A stretch of 64,000 nt of DNA from DATLLJ01 sp035537875 (GTDB taxonomy: Bacteria; Acidobacteriota; Vicinamibacteria; Vicinamibacterales; CAVVIG01). The translations under genes and the position numbers were made by a program. The DNA is taken from assembly GCA_035537875.1 (NCBI GenBank), contig DATLLJ010000009.1, forward strand, positions 31,138 to 95,137, written 5' to 3'. Shown here one piece after another: positions 8,801 to 16,686 of the stretch (position 1 is the stretch's first letter; every line of letters starts with the position of its first letter). Under the pieces are notes generated by a model. The model did not search any database and was not told the origin of the DNA. It worked only from the letters and a program-made list of their open reading frames with translations.

Positions 8801-8837
8801 GCGGTACATGAAGCTGAACGTGCAGGTCGACTTCTAA
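5832..8837 (+). CDS. TonB-dependent receptor with carboxypeptidase-regulatory-like N-domain
   Basis: 1001 residues from the ATG at 5832, which follows AGGAGGCGTGAC. Signal peptide to about residue 25 (PASAYAQA), then a carboxypeptidase-regulatory-like beta domain (about 25-105: 'ITGVVRDTSGGVLPGVTVEA', 'DLRPGTYSVVFTLPGFS'), a plug (about 110-240, 'TPIVDVQSARVQQTVSKD', 'NVIPREGSNTFSGQFNASGANG') and a 22-strand-type barrel ending in aromatic 'LNVQVDF'. This is the oversized receptor type abundant in Acidobacteriota, usually importing or binding polymers or complexes. It is divergent from an anion transporter and decarboxylase cluster, which may act on the same nutrient. The substrate is not readable from sequence. 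Confidence 0.9.
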   Translation: MFTVATRSAALLGLLLLVPASAYAQAAITGVVRDTSGGVLPGVTVEAQSPALIEKVRSVVSDDTGQYRIVDLRPGTYSVVFTLPGFSTVRREGIELSGTFVATVNADLKVGALEETITVTGETPIVDVQSARVQQTVSKDIVAAIPSSRNAAGIQSLIPGMSTNTDSGGISGSVTGSAGSMYGARGSDSRTQNDGLNTGWAGSGGGAGQHVNVAGSQEVVLSTSGGLGEAETAGVVLNVIPREGSNTFSGQFNASGANGSWQGSNYTEELQAQGLRAPQELKHLWEINPMGGGRIVRDKLWFYLTYREVGASSTVPGMWFNKNAGNPNSWVVEFDRDRQAFTDPRARTGIGRITWQASPRNKINVYWSEQYNTENRAGGGTATQTPEATGLNLYQPSHIQQATWSSPYTSRMLFEAGWGTYQARYRNNAPRIDGSHNPDMVRLVEQRGEIQNLASRLTSGTGGGFQHHLIGNIASLRASVSYVTGAHNMKFGYQGGFQNPSQSYTYNREVFTSRAADGVMNQLTQTAAWPGNVKYVRNLLPTSFYAQDQWTSGKLTLQGGLRYDYVLTTYPESSVGGPGYILMPTQIHYDSRETDGVHWHDITPRVGAAYDVFGNGKTAVKFSLGKYMLAFTANNSDLDLNPLIRTTVSTTRDWTDSDNDHYWDCDLSNVKKNGECGDATNANFGKEVFSRSYDPNFVTGWGTRQYNWQTGISVQQEVAPRVAVNVGYNRRWFGNHYTVDNRAIASTEYDAFTLAAPLDSRLPNGGGYPVGLLYDPILARSGAVNELAQHASNFGEYIEYWHGVDANVVARLRNGLTLQGGTSTGRSIEDSCEVRAVLPETYAPATTTPGLVNPYCRQEQPFQTSIRGLATYTIPRIDVQLSGTWSSDPGPQLAANFVANNAYIRANSGLGRNLTGANNITVNLIEPGTLYADRRTNVDFRVSKILRYGRTRTQFGVDVYNLTNTDVVTTYNQAFTPGGAWLTPTGIQPARYMKLNVQVDF

Positions 8838-8886
8838 CGTTCGAACGTTCAGGGCTCAGGGGTTCAGCGGGAACCTCTGAGCCCTG
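8836..8886 (+). terminator. Palindrome plus long hairpin after the TonB receptor
   Basis: A perfect 14-bp palindrome AACGTTCGAACGTT (8836-8849) overlaps the receptor stop codon. Next comes a long hairpin: CAGGGCTCAGGGGTTC (8850-8865) pairs with GAACCTCTGAGCCCTG (8871-8886) with one mismatch. Together they probably terminate receptor transcription before the EVE gene at 8904. A related GGTTCAGGGTT inverted repeat occurs at 20488-20524. Confidence 0.55.
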
Positions 8887-8903
8887 ACGCGCTACCCGAA
8901 GCC

Positions 8904-9311
8904 ATGAACTGGCTGTTCAAGGAAGAACCCACCCACTACGGTTTCGACGCCCTCCTCAAAGACAAGCAAACGATGTGGAGCGGCGTAAAGAACCCGCTGG
9001 CACAGAAGCACCTGCGCGCCGTGCGCAAAGGCGATCGCATCTTCTACTATCACACCGGCGACGAGAAGGCCGTGGTGGGCATGGCAAAGGCGCTCGGCGA
9101 TGCGTATGCGGACCCCTCCGACACCAGCGGCAAGCAGTCGGTCGTGGACGTCGCACCTGTCAAGAAGCTGCGGCGGCCGGTGACGCTCAAGGAGATCAAG
9201 GCGGACCGCGCGTTCAAGGATTTCCCGCTCGTGCGGCTCTCGAGGTTGTCGGTGATGCCCGTGACGGATGCCGAGTGGAAACGGATCGAGGCCCTGAGCC
9301 TCGAACCCTAG
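8904..9311 (+). CDS. EVE domain-containing protein
   Basis: 135 residues, essentially one EVE domain: 'MNWLFKEEPTHYGFDALL', 'TMWSGVKNPLAQKHLRAVRKGDRIFYYHTG', 'AVVGMAKA', 'SRLSVMPVTDAEW'. EVE domains are PUA-like folds that recognise modified bases in DNA or RNA; stand-alone bacterial members are often metabolic or RNA-linked. The length matches a complete single-domain member. It is an isolated gene between the receptor terminator and a heptanucleotide repeat, converging on the MFS gene. Confidence 0.85.
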   Translation: MNWLFKEEPTHYGFDALLKDKQTMWSGVKNPLAQKHLRAVRKGDRIFYYHTGDEKAVVGMAKALGDAYADPSDTSGKQSVVDVAPVKKLRRPVTLKEIKADRAFKDFPLVRLSRLSVMPVTDAEWKRIEALSLEP

Positions 9312-9328
9312 CCCCTGGTTCCTGGTTC

Positions 9329-9412
9329 TTAGGTCTTAGGTCTTAGGTCTTAGGTCTTAGGTCTTAGGTCCTAGGTCTTAGGTCTTAGGTCTTAGGTCTT
9401 AGGTCCTAGTTC
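9329..9412. repeat. Tandem heptanucleotide array TTAGGTC
   Basis: Eleven consecutive 7-base units of TTAGGTC run from 9329 to 9405, with one unit altered to CTAGGTC (9371-9377), followed by a decayed CTAGTTC (9406-9412). The array fills the space between the convergent EVE and MFS genes and supplies the stop codon and last residues of the MFS protein. It is too short and spacer-free to be CRISPR. Confidence 0.95.
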
Positions 9413-10576
9413 CCAGTCCCTGCTTCTCCACCAGGTCGCAATCGCAAAAGCCGTCACAACGATCGCCCAGCTCGTCATCAGCGTGGCAAAACCGATGCGA
9501 TCGAACAGCCATCCGCCGAGCGCGGGTCCTGACAGCAGCCCGACTCCCCAGGCGGTGTTGTAGATCCCGTAACCGATCCCGTACGCGTCACCGCCCGCGA
9601 ATGCTGTCACCTCGGCCATGTACGCCAGCGACGGCGTCACGATGAGCGCGATCGCCATCCACTGCACGACCATGATCGCGAGCGCGATCGGAAAGCTCGA
9701 CGCGGTGGCCATCACGGGCATCCAAAGCGCCGCCAGGACGAGTCCGGTCAGCGTCAGCTGACGCGCCCCCCACCGGTGGATCGCCGGGCCGTACACGAGC
9801 GGCATCACAATCAACGCGACCGCAGCGGTCCCGAACAGCAGACCGACCTGCGCGGGCGTGAAGCCAAGGCGGCGGTCGAAGAACAGCGGGAGCACCGGCT
9901 CGAGCATCGCGACGGTTGCGCTGGTGACGACCACGATGACTGCGCACAGCGCGACGGGGGGAACTCGAGCCACCGACAGAATCGAGACGGGGGTCGGGTC
10001 GGCGGCCCGATCGCGGATCGGCGGGCGCAGCAGCGCGAAACCGACGGCGGCCACGAGCGCGAGCACCGACACGAACTGAAACGGCAGGGCGATGCCGCCC
10101 GCTTCGTACAACCACCCGCCAATTGAAGGGCCGACCATGATCCCGAAGCTCGTACCCGACATCACGTAGCCCATCACGCGCCCGCGGTCTTCGGGGCCGT
10201 AACAATCGGCAATGAGCGCGAAGCCGACCACCCAGGTGACACCGTCGGCGGCCCCCTGAATCATCCGCGCGGCGAACAGCGTGGCCAGCGAGTCGGCGTA
10301 CGCGAACGTCCACGTCGACCCCGCGAGCGCCAGCATTCCGCTGACGAGCGGCAGCCGGCGGCCCGTGCGGTCCGACACGGCGCCCATGGGCACCGAGACC
10401 GCCAGGAGCGTCACCCCGAACGACGCGAACATCAGGCCGATCTGGGCGGGACTGGCTCCCAGTCGTCGGGCGAAGTCCGGCAGCACGGGCACACAGACGG
10501 AGTACGCCACGAGATCGGCGAAGGTCGCGAGCGTGACGAACGCGACCGCACTCGATCGCGATGTTCTCCAGTTCAT
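9392..10576 (-). CDS. MFS transporter (drug:H+ antiporter-like)
   Basis: 394 residues with about 12 membrane segments, a usual length for a 12-helix MFS. The signature between helices 2 and 3 is 'PMGAVSDRTGRRLPLV', with other typical stretches 'GLMFASFGVTLLAV', 'MIQGAADGVTWVVG' and 'GRVMGYVMSGTSFGIMVGP', a proline-glycine pattern seen in drug exporters. The substrate is unknown. It starts 42 bases after glgB and is likely in the same operon. The C-terminal residues GPKT and the stop are encoded by the heptanucleotide array, so repeat length changes would alter or extend the tail. Confidence 0.85.
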   Translation of the reverse strand: MNWRTSRSSAVAFVTLATFADLVAYSVCVPVLPDFARRLGASPAQIGLMFASFGVTLLAVSVPMGAVSDRTGRRLPLVSGMLALAGSTWTFAYADSLATLFAARMIQGAADGVTWVVGFALIADCYGPEDRGRVMGYVMSGTSFGIMVGPSIGGWLYEAGGIALPFQFVSVLALVAAVGFALLRPPIRDRAADPTPVSILSVARVPPVALCAVIVVVTSATVAMLEPVLPLFFDRRLGFTPAQVGLLFGTAAVALIVMPLVYGPAIHRWGARQLTLTGLVLAALWMPVMATASSFPIALAIMVVQWMAIALIVTPSLAYMAEVTAFAGGDAYGIGYGIYNTAWGVGLLSGPALGGWLFDRIGFATLMTSWAIVVTAFAIATWWRSRDWELGPKT

Positions 10577-10617
10577 TGTCGCCGGCAGGTGTCACGAAAC
10601 CACGAAGGGCACCGCGG

Positions 10618-12834
10618 CTAGGCCGATCGTCGTTTGAGGTACAGGCAGCCGAGCGGAGGAACCTTGAGCCGCAGCGACTGGTCGAACCCGTGAGCCGGAA
10701 CCGGTTCCGACCACAGTCCTCCGCCGTTGCCAATGTTGCCTCCACCGTAGACGGCGGCATCGCTGTTCAGGAGCTCCGCGTAGTACCCCGCCTCGGGGAC
10801 GCCGATGCGGTACTCGGCGCGCGGCACGGGCGTGAAGTTGAAGACGTGCACCAGATAGTCGCGCCGGTCGCGAGCGTAGCGAATGACCGACACCACGCTG
10901 TTCTCGTTATCGTTGCAGTCGACCCACCGGAAACCGGTTGGATCGAAGTCGCATTCGTACAACGGACGCTCGCCGATGTAGAGGCTGTTCAGATCCTGAA
11001 TCCAGAGTCGCAGCGCCGCGTGCGACGGATCGTCCAGCAGATGCCAGTCGAGGCTGCGATCGTGGTTCCATTCCCGCCACTGGCCGAACTCGTTGCCCAT
11101 GAACAGCAGCTTCTTGCCGGGATGGGCGAACATGTAGCCGTAGAGCGTGCGCAGCGTCGCGTACTTCTGCCAGGCGTCCCCCGGGATCTTGTCCAGCATC
11201 GACGCTTTCCCGTGCACGACTTCGTCGTGAGAAAACGGCAGGATGAAGTTCTCCGTGAACGCATACAGCATGGAAAAGGTGACGAGGTTGTGATGCCAGC
11301 GGCGATGCACCGGATCCTCGTGCACGTACTGGAGCATGTCGTGCATCCAGCCCATGTTCCACTTGTAGGTGAAGCCGAGCCCGCCGAGATGCACGGGACG
11401 GCTGACACCCGTATACGCCGTGGACTCCTCCGCCGCCGTGATGGTGCCAGGATGTTCTCCGTGGGTCAGGGTGTTGAGTTCCTGCAGGAAGCTGATCGCC
11501 TCCAGATTTTCCCGCCCGCCATACTGGTTGGGAATCCACTCCCCTTCCCGCCGCGAGTAGTCCAGGTACAGCATGGACGCCACGGCGTCCACGCGCAGTC
11601 CGTCGACGTGATACTCGTCGAGCCAGAAGAGGGCGTTGGACAGCAGGAAGTTCCGCACTTCGTTGCGCCCGTAGTTGAAGATCAGCGTGCCCCAATCCTG
11701 GTGCTCACCTTGTCGAGGATCGGCGTGCTCGTAGAGCGCGGTTCCATCGAACCGTGCCAGGCCGTGCTCGTCCTTGGGGAAATGGCCCGGCACCCAGTCG
11801 AGAATGACGCCGATGCCCGCCTGATGACAGCTGTCGACGAAGTACTTGAAGTCCTCGGGAGGGCCGAAGCGGCTCGTGGGCGCGAAGAAACCGAGCACCT
11901 GGTATCCCCACGAGCCTGAGAATGGATGCTCCATCACCGGCAGCAGCTCGATGTGCGTGAAGCCGGTGTCCTTGACGTACGGCACCAGTCGCTCCGCCAG
12001 CTCGCGATACGTGAGGAAGCGGTTGTCCTCATCGGGCACCCGCGCCCACGAGCCAAGGTGCACCTCGTAGACCGAAAGCGGCCGATCGATCCAGGCGCTC
12101 CGTTGGCGGCGCGAGGCCATCCACGCCTCGTCGTTCCACGGATAGCCCGAGATATCACGGACGATCGCGGCCGACAGCGGAGGAATCTCGAAGGCGACGC
12201 CGAACGGATCGCTCTTGTGAAGCAGTCGGCCACTCCGGGTGCGGATCTCGAACTTGTACTTCTCGCCATCCGGGAGGTCGGGTAGAAAGATTTCCCAGAT
12301 TCCGGCCGGCGCGACGAGACGCATCGCGTGGACGCGGCCATCCCACCCGTTGAAGTCGCCGATCACGCTGACGCGATCGGCATTGGGGGCCCACACGGCG
12401 AAATGCACGCCGGTCGTCGAGCCCACCGTAATCCGATGCGCCCCGAGCTTCTCGAAGATTCGGTGGTGCCTGCCTTCTCCGAACAGATGGAGATCGAAGT
12501 CACCCAGCACCCGCCCGTAGCGATACGGGTCGTCGAGCTCCACGACCTGACCGCCCGCGAACGTCAGTCGGAGCCGGTAATCCGCGTCGCCTGGCCGACT
12601 CTCCCCGATCACGAGGTCGAAGACCCCGGCGGGTGATCGCTCGGCCATCGGCAGCAGTTCGCCGGTCGCCGCCAATCGGAGGGCGATGGCACGCGCGGCC
12701 GGGTGGAAGGCGCGGACGCGCAGGCCGCGACCGCTTTCGTCAGGATGCGGCCCCAGCACAGCGAACGGATCGCGATTCGTTCCGTTCGCCAGGGCGGTGA
12801 GCGCGTCTGCGACGAGGGCAGGGAATTGGGTCAT
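10618..12834 (-). CDS. glgB: 1,4-alpha-glucan branching enzyme
   Basis: 738 residues, the normal length of two-N-module bacterial GlgB. It transfers alpha-1,4 chains to alpha-1,6 positions during glycogen synthesis in the cytoplasm. Two N-terminal beta modules (about 15-110 and 120-225, 'NPFAVLGPHPDESGRGL-like start', 'HFAVWAPNADRVSVIGDFNGW') precede a GH13 barrel: 'SVYEVHLGSW', 'ELLPVMEHPFSGSWGYQ', nucleophile Asp in 'DGLRVDAVASMLYLDY' (about 412), acid Glu in 'ITAAEESTAY' (about 465) and Asp in 'FSHDEVVHGK' (about 536). No glgA, glgC or glgX is nearby. The start codon sits inside a 90-bp imperfect palindrome. Confidence 0.97.
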   Translation of the reverse strand: MTQFPALVADALTALANGTNRDPFAVLGPHPDESGRGLRVRAFHPAARAIALRLAATGELLPMAERSPAGVFDLVIGESRPGDADYRLRLTFAGGQVVELDDPYRYGRVLGDFDLHLFGEGRHHRIFEKLGAHRITVGSTTGVHFAVWAPNADRVSVIGDFNGWDGRVHAMRLVAPAGIWEIFLPDLPDGEKYKFEIRTRSGRLLHKSDPFGVAFEIPPLSAAIVRDISGYPWNDEAWMASRRQRSAWIDRPLSVYEVHLGSWARVPDEDNRFLTYRELAERLVPYVKDTGFTHIELLPVMEHPFSGSWGYQVLGFFAPTSRFGPPEDFKYFVDSCHQAGIGVILDWVPGHFPKDEHGLARFDGTALYEHADPRQGEHQDWGTLIFNYGRNEVRNFLLSNALFWLDEYHVDGLRVDAVASMLYLDYSRREGEWIPNQYGGRENLEAISFLQELNTLTHGEHPGTITAAEESTAYTGVSRPVHLGGLGFTYKWNMGWMHDMLQYVHEDPVHRRWHHNLVTFSMLYAFTENFILPFSHDEVVHGKASMLDKIPGDAWQKYATLRTLYGYMFAHPGKKLLFMGNEFGQWREWNHDRSLDWHLLDDPSHAALRLWIQDLNSLYIGERPLYECDFDPTGFRWVDCNDNENSVVSVIRYARDRRDYLVHVFNFTPVPRAEYRIGVPEAGYYAELLNSDAAVYGGGNIGNGGGLWSEPVPAHGFDQSLRLKVPPLGCLYLKRRSA

Positions 12835-12913
12835 CTGGTCATCTGGTCAATGGATTGGATCATTGAATCCCGCAATCAATGACAAGATGGCCAGATGACA
12901 AGATGACCCAATT
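12824..12913. repeat. Imperfect 90-bp palindrome spanning the glgB start codon
   Basis: The outer 12 bases AATTGGGTCATC (12824-12835) are perfectly repeated in inverted form as GATGACCCAATT (12902-12913). Inside, GTCATCTGG-like words recur on both arms and TCAATGGATTG opposes CAATCAATGA, with one arm longer by about 8 bases. The left arm contains the glgB ATG (reading MTQF); the right arm, read forward, again spells ATGACCCAATTC. It separates glgB from the cyclophilin gene and could form a cruciform or a hairpin over the glgB translation start. Confidence 0.85.
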
Positions 12914-12924
12914 CGCTGGTTCTC

Positions 12925-13578
12925 CTATGGCTCGATGGTGGCCTTCTTCACGAAGTCGAGTCGCGGGTATTCTTTCGCCAGATAGGCGTTGCCTTCCTTG
13001 GTGATGCGCGCCTGATCGGGCACGTTGTTGCGCCCGTAGCCGCTGTACAGCTTGTCCACCACGTCCATGCCTTCGACGATCTGCCCAAATGGCGCGAAGC
13101 CCTGCTTGTCGAGGGGTGAGTTGTCCTCGAAGTTGATGAACACCTGGGTCGTCCGGGAGTTCGGCCCTGCCGTGGCAAAGGTGATGTAGCCGCGCTTGTT
13201 GCTCTGCTTCACGGGATCGTCTTTGAGCTGCGCATTGCGCCACGCGGCCTGAACACCTGGATTGCCGCTCATGCCGAACTGCGCCATGAACCCGTCGAGC
13301 ACGCGGAAGAAGCGAACGTCGTCGTAAAACCCGTTCTTCACCAGGTTGTAGAAGCGATCGGCGCCGATCGGCGCCCATTCACGGTTGACCTGCACGACGA
13401 ACACCCCGGCGCTCGTCTCGAACTTCGCTTTGTACGTCGCGGGCGCCGTTTCATTCGCGGCTGCCGGGTTCCGTAGTTTGGCAGCCGGGCTGAGCGGCGC
13501 CTGCTGGGCGTGAGCGGCCGCTGCCAGGAGCAACGCGGCGACTGCCACCGTAGTCACCGAGAGCGAAGAGTTGGTCAT
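12925..13578 (-). CDS. Exported peptidyl-prolyl cis-trans isomerase (cyclophilin type)
   Basis: 217 residues from the ATG at 13578, preceded by GGAGGA; the upstream in-frame ATG at 13593 overlaps that site. Signal peptide to 'AAAAHAQQ', then a cyclophilin domain: 'FYDDVRFFRVLDGFMAQFGMSG', 'GYITFATAGPNSRTTQVFINFEDN', 'GFAPFGQIVEGMDVVDKLYSGYG'. It probably catalyses proline isomerisation in the periplasm or envelope. The key F-x-x-Q stretch is kept. It is divergent from a second, cytoplasmic cyclophilin at 13749. Confidence 0.92.
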   Translation of the reverse strand: MTNSSLSVTTVAVAALLLAAAAHAQQAPLSPAAKLRNPAAANETAPATYKAKFETSAGVFVVQVNREWAPIGADRFYNLVKNGFYDDVRFFRVLDGFMAQFGMSGNPGVQAAWRNAQLKDDPVKQSNKRGYITFATAGPNSRTTQVFINFEDNSPLDKQGFAPFGQIVEGMDVVDKLYSGYGRNNVPDQARITKEGNAYLAKEYPRLDFVKKATIEP

Positions 13579-13748
13579 GTTGTGTTCCTCCAAAGTCCGG
13601 GCTCAAAGCCGGACATACATTACAGCTTTTGGCGTCGAGTGCTCTTGAGTATCTCACCGGTCGAGTTGCCTGTATGATCTCCGCATCCAAACAGGCGCGA
13701 AGAGGGTCTGGACGACTCGGTCTTCCTGGCCGAAAAGAGAGCATATCA

Positions 13749-14261
13749 ATGTTGTTGGCGCATTTCACGACGAGCGAGGGGAACTTCAGTGCCCGACTGT
13801 TCGATGCGGAGGTCCCAAAGACGGTCGCCAATTTCGCCGGTCTGGCCGAAGGCACCCTCGAGTGGACCGATCCGCGCACCGGCCGAAAGGTCAAGCAGCC
13901 GTACTATAACGGCACCATTTTCCACAGGGTCATCGCCGATTTCATGATTCAGGGTGGCGACCCGCTGGGCCAGGGGACTGGCGGCCCGGGCTTCACCTTC
14001 GCCGACGAATTCAGCCCGAAGCTGAGGCACGCCAAGCCGGGCGTCCTGTCGATGGCGAACCGGGGCCCCAACACCAACGGGGGACAATTCTTCATCACGC
14101 TCGTACCGACACCCTGGCTCGATAACAAGCACAGCGTCTTCGGGGAGATCGTGGAGGGGATGGAAATCGTCGAGAAGATCGGGCGGACGCCGACGAGCAA
14201 GCCGGCAGATCGGCCGCTGACGCCCGTCACCATCATGTCGGTCACCATCGAACGGAAATAG
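13749..14261 (+). CDS. Cytoplasmic peptidyl-prolyl cis-trans isomerase (cyclophilin type)
   Basis: 170 residues from the ATG at 13749 with GAGAG upstream; the longer frame adds an unlikely basic N-terminus. No signal peptide. Cyclophilin signatures: 'YYNGTIFHRVIADFMIQGGDP', 'GQGTGGPGFTFADEF', 'GVLSMANRGPNTNGGQFFITLVPTPWLDNKHSVFGEIVEGMEIV'. All catalytic-pocket residues expected for an active bacterial cyclophilin (Arg in FHRV, Phe/Gln in FFIT/GGQFF) are present. The next gene, a TonB-type barrel, begins 7 bases later, so they may be co-transcribed. Confidence 0.93.
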   Translation: MLLAHFTTSEGNFSARLFDAEVPKTVANFAGLAEGTLEWTDPRTGRKVKQPYYNGTIFHRVIADFMIQGGDPLGQGTGGPGFTFADEFSPKLRHAKPGVLSMANRGPNTNGGQFFITLVPTPWLDNKHSVFGEIVEGMEIVEKIGRTPTSKPADRPLTPVTIMSVTIERK

Positions 14262-14268
14262 CCGCGGG

Positions 14269-16686
14269 ATGGCAGCCTGGCACACTTGCGCGCTGGCCGC
14301 CATCGTCCTGACCGGTGCGCTCGCATCGTCAGCTCGAGCGCAAACCTGGGAGCCGGTCACAGAACGTCAACCACTCGGAAGCGTCTTCACGATCGACTCG
14401 CTCACCGATCTCCCGTCGGGCTCGAGCATCTTCTCGCTGCTCGACTCGTCGGTTCCTGAGCTGATATCCGATCGCGTCGATGCCGGCGGCCTCACAATCG
14501 GCGACCCGCCTCATTTTGGTGCCCACGGCAGCTCCTGGACTCAGACGATGTACAGGATCGGTGACGTGGACATTTCGGATCCGCGGGCAACCGGGACGCC
14601 GCTGATGTTGCCTGGCATGCTCTGGTGGGACAGGATGGACGTTGCGACGGCAGCGATGCCGTTCGAGCTGAACGCCGCAGGACCGGTCGTAACCCTCGTT
14701 CCGCGCCGTCCCACGGCGTCGTGGACCCGCTCGGTCGAAGTGGTCGGTGCCCCCGGAGCGCTGCTCTCGCGAACGGCCCTCACAACTCCGCCGGCTATCG
14801 CGCGCCTCAATGGCTGGACATCGGCGAAGCTCGCGGCCAGCGGCCCAGTGGTTCCGGGCCGGTTCGGCCTGGCGCTGGCGGCGGAGCTGACGAGCTCGGC
14901 CCATTTTCAGCGCAGCGATCCGACGGTCCTCTCTGACAAGCTGGGCTCCGTGTTTTCTCACCTGGTGATCTCGCCGTCCCCACGCGACGAGATCCGCGTG
15001 CTCGGATGGTTTCAGCGCACGCGCTCGCCGTTCGCGCACCGAGCCGCCTTCGATCAGCCGGCGGCTGCCGAGCGCGCAACGTCGATTCACGTGCAGTCCG
15101 AGTGGGAACGGCCGAGAAACGAACATTCGCTGTGGAAGGGGTTGGCGTCGTTTTCCTCGCGTCGAAGGACGACCGATCTCGTACCCGTTGAGACCATCGT
15201 GACCGAGCGGCTGTACGAAGGGCCGGTTCAGGATCTGCTCGCTCCCTTCGGGACTGACAAGGCGTGGCAGGTCGGCGGCAAAATCAAGCCGGTGTCCTGG
15301 GCCAGGCGTCATACGCCCGAGGGTGGCCTCATGTTCTCAGGTGGCAGCTCGCGAACACAGATCCCTTTCCAGGTTCGCGTCGGTGAGCTGGTTCAGGGAG
15401 TCCCGGCACGAGCGTGGGAGTATTCAGCACCTGCCACCAGCTCGACGCGACATCAGATCACCGTGTCGGCCTATGCCGCCGACACCGTGGCGTTGCATCC
15501 GCGCGTAACCATCGATGGTGGCCTTCGGTTCGAGCTTGTGCACGCGGCTGCGGCGACCAACCCGCAAAGCGTCTCCTGGCACGACTGGTTCCCGACGATG
15601 GGCGTGCGCTGGCAGATCAGGAGCGCCAGCCGACTGGCGCTCCTGACGCGCTTCAATCGTTACGGCTATCGCTTGCCGCTCGATGTGTTGGCGGTCGGCG
15701 ATGCCTCGTCGCCGACCGCCAACGTGTACCGTTGGGAGGCCGGCGCGCCGGATCCACACGTGGGCCAGCTGGGAGTTCTCGTGTCCCGCGTGGGCCCCGG
15801 CACGGCCGGCGACCCGACCTTCAGCGCAATCGATCCGCGGCTCGAGCGTCCGTACGTCAACGAGCTCACCATCGGGCTGGAATCCCGGCCCAGCGAGAAG
15901 ACGGTTTTCCGCTTCAACGTGATCGTGAGACATGAAGGTCAGCTCCTCGGACTGGTCAATACGGGCGTCCTCACCTCGGACTATTTCCCCGTCACTCTGA
16001 TCGATCCGGGCGTCGATCACGGAAGCGGTCAGACGCTGATCGCATTCGACAGGCCGCCGAGCGTTTTCGGCCAGGATCAATATCTGTTGACGAACCCGGC
16101 CGGTCACCACGCGACGTTCGCCAGCGGAGAATTCACCTATCTCACGACGATTGACAAGCTGCACCTGATGGCAGGGGCGACGGCAGGCCGATCGGAGGAG
16201 ACGTCTGCGAACCGCGGATTCCTGGCCAGCGAGAACGATCACGGTCTCATCGGCGAGGTGTTCACCGATCCGAACGCCGCCACCAATGCGCGTGGTCGGC
16301 CCTTCACGGAGCGCGGCTACACGATCAAGACAGCCGGAACCTACCGCTTCACGGACAAGGTCAGACTCGGAGTGGCTGCCCGTTATCAGGATGGCCAGCA
16401 TTTCGCCCGGCTGGTCATCGTTCCGGATCTCAATCAGGGTCCCGAAGCGATTCGCGCGTTCGTGAACGGGAAGACGCGATTCACCTACACGTTGACGCTG
16501 GACGCGCGCCTCCAGAAGGCGTTCGACGTGCGCGGTCGGCGCCTCACGGCGGTGTTCGACGTGTTCAACGCGCTGAATACAGGCAAGGAAATCGAGGAAT
16601 TCGCGGTCACCGGCCCGCTGTCGCGGACCGTTTCGGCCGTGCAGCCGCCGCGCTCGATCCACGTTGGATTCAAGTTCGCGTTCTGA
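14269..16686 (+). CDS. TonB-dependent receptor-like outer membrane barrel protein
   Basis: 805 residues with a signal peptide ending 'LASSARAQ'. There is no carboxypeptidase-like N-domain; a short plug-like region (about 45-150: 'DLPSGSSIFSLLD', 'GLTIGDPPHFGAHGSSWTQTMYRIGDVDISDP') leads into a long beta-barrel with alternating strands and a terminal aromatic ('HVGFKFAF'). The plug is divergent, so ligand class is not predictable and energy coupling to TonB is only likely. It follows the cyclophilin gene closely. The 3' end overlaps the convergent membrane protein gene by 17 bases. Confidence 0.8.
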   Translation: MAAWHTCALAAIVLTGALASSARAQTWEPVTERQPLGSVFTIDSLTDLPSGSSIFSLLDSSVPELISDRVDAGGLTIGDPPHFGAHGSSWTQTMYRIGDVDISDPRATGTPLMLPGMLWWDRMDVATAAMPFELNAAGPVVTLVPRRPTASWTRSVEVVGAPGALLSRTALTTPPAIARLNGWTSAKLAASGPVVPGRFGLALAAELTSSAHFQRSDPTVLSDKLGSVFSHLVISPSPRDEIRVLGWFQRTRSPFAHRAAFDQPAAAERATSIHVQSEWERPRNEHSLWKGLASFSSRRRTTDLVPVETIVTERLYEGPVQDLLAPFGTDKAWQVGGKIKPVSWARRHTPEGGLMFSGGSSRTQIPFQVRVGELVQGVPARAWEYSAPATSSTRHQITVSAYAADTVALHPRVTIDGGLRFELVHAAAATNPQSVSWHDWFPTMGVRWQIRSASRLALLTRFNRYGYRLPLDVLAVGDASSPTANVYRWEAGAPDPHVGQLGVLVSRVGPGTAGDPTFSAIDPRLERPYVNELTIGLESRPSEKTVFRFNVIVRHEGQLLGLVNTGVLTSDYFPVTLIDPGVDHGSGQTLIAFDRPPSVFGQDQYLLTNPAGHHATFASGEFTYLTTIDKLHLMAGATAGRSEETSANRGFLASENDHGLIGEVFTDPNAATNARGRPFTERGYTIKTAGTYRFTDKVRLGVAARYQDGQHFARLVIVPDLNQGPEAIRAFVNGKTRFTYTLTLDARLQKAFDVRGRRLTAVFDVFNALNTGKEIEEFAVTGPLSRTVSAVQPPRSIHVGFKFAF

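Noticed and set aside
9329..9412. CRISPR array or telomere-like repeat
   Set aside because: The 7-base units have no spacers, and the likeness to TTAGGG is chance in a bacterial intergenic site.
10561..11919. 452-codon plus-strand frame over glgB
   Set aside because: It overlaps fully conserved GlgB motifs on the other strand; no independent gene signal.
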